Part shown: piece after piece, positions 5,528 to 6,578 of the stretch
Position numbering within the stretch: the first letter of the stretch is position 1
How the letters are laid out: every line of letters begins with the position of its first letter
Source of the DNA: Bacillota bacterium
GTDB lineage: Bacteria; Bacillota; Clostridia; Oscillospirales; Acutalibacteraceae
Assembly (NCBI GenBank): GCA_009786275.1
Contig: WQTL01000382.1
Coordinates: forward strand, 1 to 6,578
Direction of reading: 5' to 3'
Length of the DNA: 6,578 bases
Made by a program: the position numbers and the translations under genes
The notes under the pieces: generated by a model
Told to the model about the DNA's origin: nothing
Databases searched by the model: none
The model's input: only the letters and a program-made list of their open reading frames with translations

Positions 5528-6404
5528 ATTCTATATTCTGCACCTGTTCGCGGATTTTTTCCACGTTCGATTTGATTTCCACCACGCGGCGCGCGATTTC
5601 AATGTCGCTGGCCTTCGAGCCGATGGTGTTGGCCTCGCGGTTGATCTCCTGCACCAGGAAGTCCATCTTGCGGCCCACGGCCTCCGGCAGTGTGAAGAAG
5701 TCCGCCAGCTGCTGCAAATGCGAGCGCAGGCGCACGGTCTCCTCCGCCACGGCGATTTTGTCGGCGAAGAGGGCGGCCTCGGTGAGCAGGCGCTGCTGGT
5801 CTATACTTGCGCTTTCAAGCAAATCGCGCATGCGTACCAGGAGCTTCTCGTTGTACTCGGCCACGGTCTGGGGCGAGCGCTCCTCGACGAAGGCCACGTG
5901 CCGCAGGATGTCGGCGGAGCGGGAGAGGATGTCCTCCTGGAGGCGCTGGCCTTCGGCCTCGCGCATGGCGACGAATTTGTCGGCGGCCTCGCCCGCGGCC
6001 AAGGATACCACGGCCCAGACGGCCTCCTCGTCCACGGCCTTCTTCTGCACCTGGAACAGGTCCGGCACGCGCAGCAGGGAGGACGCGCAGGCGTCGTTCT
6101 TCACGCCGTAATCGGCCTCCATGGCGGCGAAGGCCTCCAGGTAGCCGCGCAGCACCGGGACGTTCAGGCGCACCTCGAGGTCGCTGTCACCCAGGAACTC
6201 CAGCGAGACGTAGCATTCCACCTTGCCGCGGGAGATGCGCTCCTGGAAAAAGCGTTTGAGCCGCTCCTCCAGGAAGCCGCAGCTGCGCGGCGCGCGGGCC
6301 GAGAACTCGAAGTAGCGGTGGTTGACGCTCTTGACCTCGCACGCGGCGCGGAGCTGCTCCGTGAAAACTTCCGCGCGCCCAAAACCCGTCATACTGCGCA
6401 CCAT
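5526..6404 (-). CDS. yicC: YicC family endoribonuclease (YloC type)
   Basis: A 292-residue protein, the normal family length. It begins MVRSMTGFGRAEV, the highly conserved YicC N-terminus; VKSVNHRYFEF (about 25-35) and RISRGKVECYV follow. The C-terminal DUF1732 part, GRKMDFLVQEINREANTIGSKA (244-265) through IREQVQNIE, is almost canonical. YicC-type proteins are endoribonucleases; Bacillus YloC and E. coli YicC have been linked to RNA decay. I chose ATG 6404-6402 because GGAGGG (6420-6415) precedes it by 10 bases and the family starts here; the open frame extends 21 codons further, but that part overlaps the ribosome binding site and promoter. The stop TAA (5528-5526) immediately follows the conserved QNIE end, and the heptamer repeat begins within it. 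It is the first gene after the promoter at 6467-6439. Confidence 0.97.
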   Translation of the reverse strand: MVRSMTGFGRAEVFTEQLRAACEVKSVNHRYFEFSARAPRSCGFLEERLKRFFQERISRGKVECYVSLEFLGDSDLEVRLNVPVLRGYLEAFAAMEADYGVKNDACASSLLRVPDLFQVQKKAVDEEAVWAVVSLAAGEAADKFVAMREAEGQRLQEDILSRSADILRHVAFVEERSPQTVAEYNEKLLVRMRDLLESASIDQQRLLTEAALFADKIAVAEETVRLRSHLQQLADFFTLPEAVGRKMDFLVQEINREANTIGSKASDIEIARRVVEIKSNVEKIREQVQNIE

Positions 6405-6438
6405 GGGCAAAAATCCCTCCATTTTGCAAGAATGATTT

Positions 6439-6467
6439 ATTTTAGCATAAATGGGCGGGGATGTCAA
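6439..6467 (-). promoter_or_regulatory. Sigma-A type promoter for the yicC operon
   Basis: On the minus strand: a perfect -35 TTGACA (6467-6462), a 17-base spacer (6461-6445), and -10 TAAAAT (6444-6439), preceded by TGC, an extended -10 motif. Transcription would start near 6432, giving a leader of about 28 nt before yicC with the GGAGGG site inside it. It is the only near-consensus promoter I noticed and it lies directly before the first gene. Confidence 0.82.
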
Positions 6468-6482
6468 TCAAAAATCCCCGCC
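6454..6482. repeat. 9-bp inverted repeat around the -35 box
   Basis: GGCGGGGAT (6454-6462) is the exact inverse complement of ATCCCCGCC (6474-6482), with an 11-base loop containing most of the -35 hexamer. One arm lies in the promoter spacer and the other just upstream of -35. This could be an operator, or a terminator stem of the upstream gene that became merged with the promoter. There is no U tract on either strand, so termination is less convincing. Confidence 0.6.
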
Positions 6483-6545
6483 GGTACACGCCAAACGCAT
6501 GAACCAGTTCCATCGCCACAAATGAGTTCGCTAGTTTTTTGTGCT

Positions 6546-6578
6546 TCACAGCAGCAGGACGCGTTCGAGATGCTTTTC
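6546..6578 (-). CDS. Possible C-terminal end of an upstream gene
   Basis: From the window edge a minus-strand frame reads EKHLERVLLL then TGA (6548-6546). The residue pattern looks like a real protein tail, and its end 79 bp before the yicC promoter -35 is a sensible place for the previous gene to stop. HLERVLLL recalls the H-[VL]-E-x-V-x-LL tail of RlmD/TrmA-type RNA methyltransferases, but the usual threonine before it is missing, so this is only a suggestion. The other two minus frames are also open at the edge. Between 6545 and 6483 I see no further gene. Confidence 0.3.
   Translation of the reverse strand, partial: EKHLERVLLL

Noticed and set aside
6405..6467. Longer yicC start at 6467
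   Set aside because: The extra 21 codons cover the -10 box, the expected transcript start and the ribosome binding site, and are not part of the family.
6454..6482. Intrinsic terminator
   Set aside because: The stem is strong, but no run of T follows on either strand; I kept it as an inverted repeat only.
6464..6578. Open minus-strand frames at the right edge in the two other registers
   Set aside because: They run into the promoter dyad, have no start in the window and show no recognisable family; I could not support them.

Overview
The window is a stretch of a GC-rich low-GC-phylum relative: it looks like a Firmicutes chromosome, most likely an uncultured or gut-type GC-rich clostridium (Eubacteriales, possibly Oscillospirales or Christensenellales). 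The basis is gene content and order (yicC-remA-rpoZ-priA-def-fmt-zinc metallopeptidase, a clostridial/bacillar synteny), strong GGAGG Shine-Dalgarno sequences and a sigma-A type promoter. The genus cannot be fixed from the sequence. Every convincing gene is on the minus strand, so transcription runs from high to low coordinates.

Layout in transcription order: a possible 3' end of an upstream gene (6578-6546); a near-consensus promoter (6467-6439) whose -35 box sits in the loop of a 9-bp inverted repeat; yicC (6404-5526); a 109-bp gap filled by an inverted array of 7-bp repeats (5527-5427); remA (5416-5150), rpoZ (5156-4947) and priA (4957-2525), which overlap one another by 7 and 11 nt; def (2514-2068), 10 nt after priA; then, after one base, a single open frame (2066-591) in which a histidine phosphatase runs without a stop into methionyl-tRNA formyltransferase (fmt); a 108-bp gap with a palindromic repeat and a possible 23-codon ORF; and the first 160 codons of a YugP-type membrane zinc metallopeptidase, cut by the window edge.

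The genes are housekeeping. YicC is an RNA-cleaving factor, RemA a DNA-binding regulator, RpoZ the omega subunit of RNA polymerase, PriA the replication-restart helicase, and Def and Fmt act at the two ends of the N-formyl-methionine cycle of translation initiation. gmk and coaBC, which often sit around rpoZ in this cluster in related bacteria, are absent here.

I see no clear new defence, mobile or biosynthetic system. What stands out is (1) the phosphatase-Fmt fused frame, which still has an internal Shine-Dalgarno and start for fmt, (2) a dispersed-type palindromic repeat that occurs in the fmt-yugP gap and again, in frame, inside priA, where it encodes part of the interdomain linker, and (3) the heptamer inverted array abutting the last sense codon of yicC and the ribosome binding site of remA. 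The only two sizeable gaps in the operon are both occupied by repeats.
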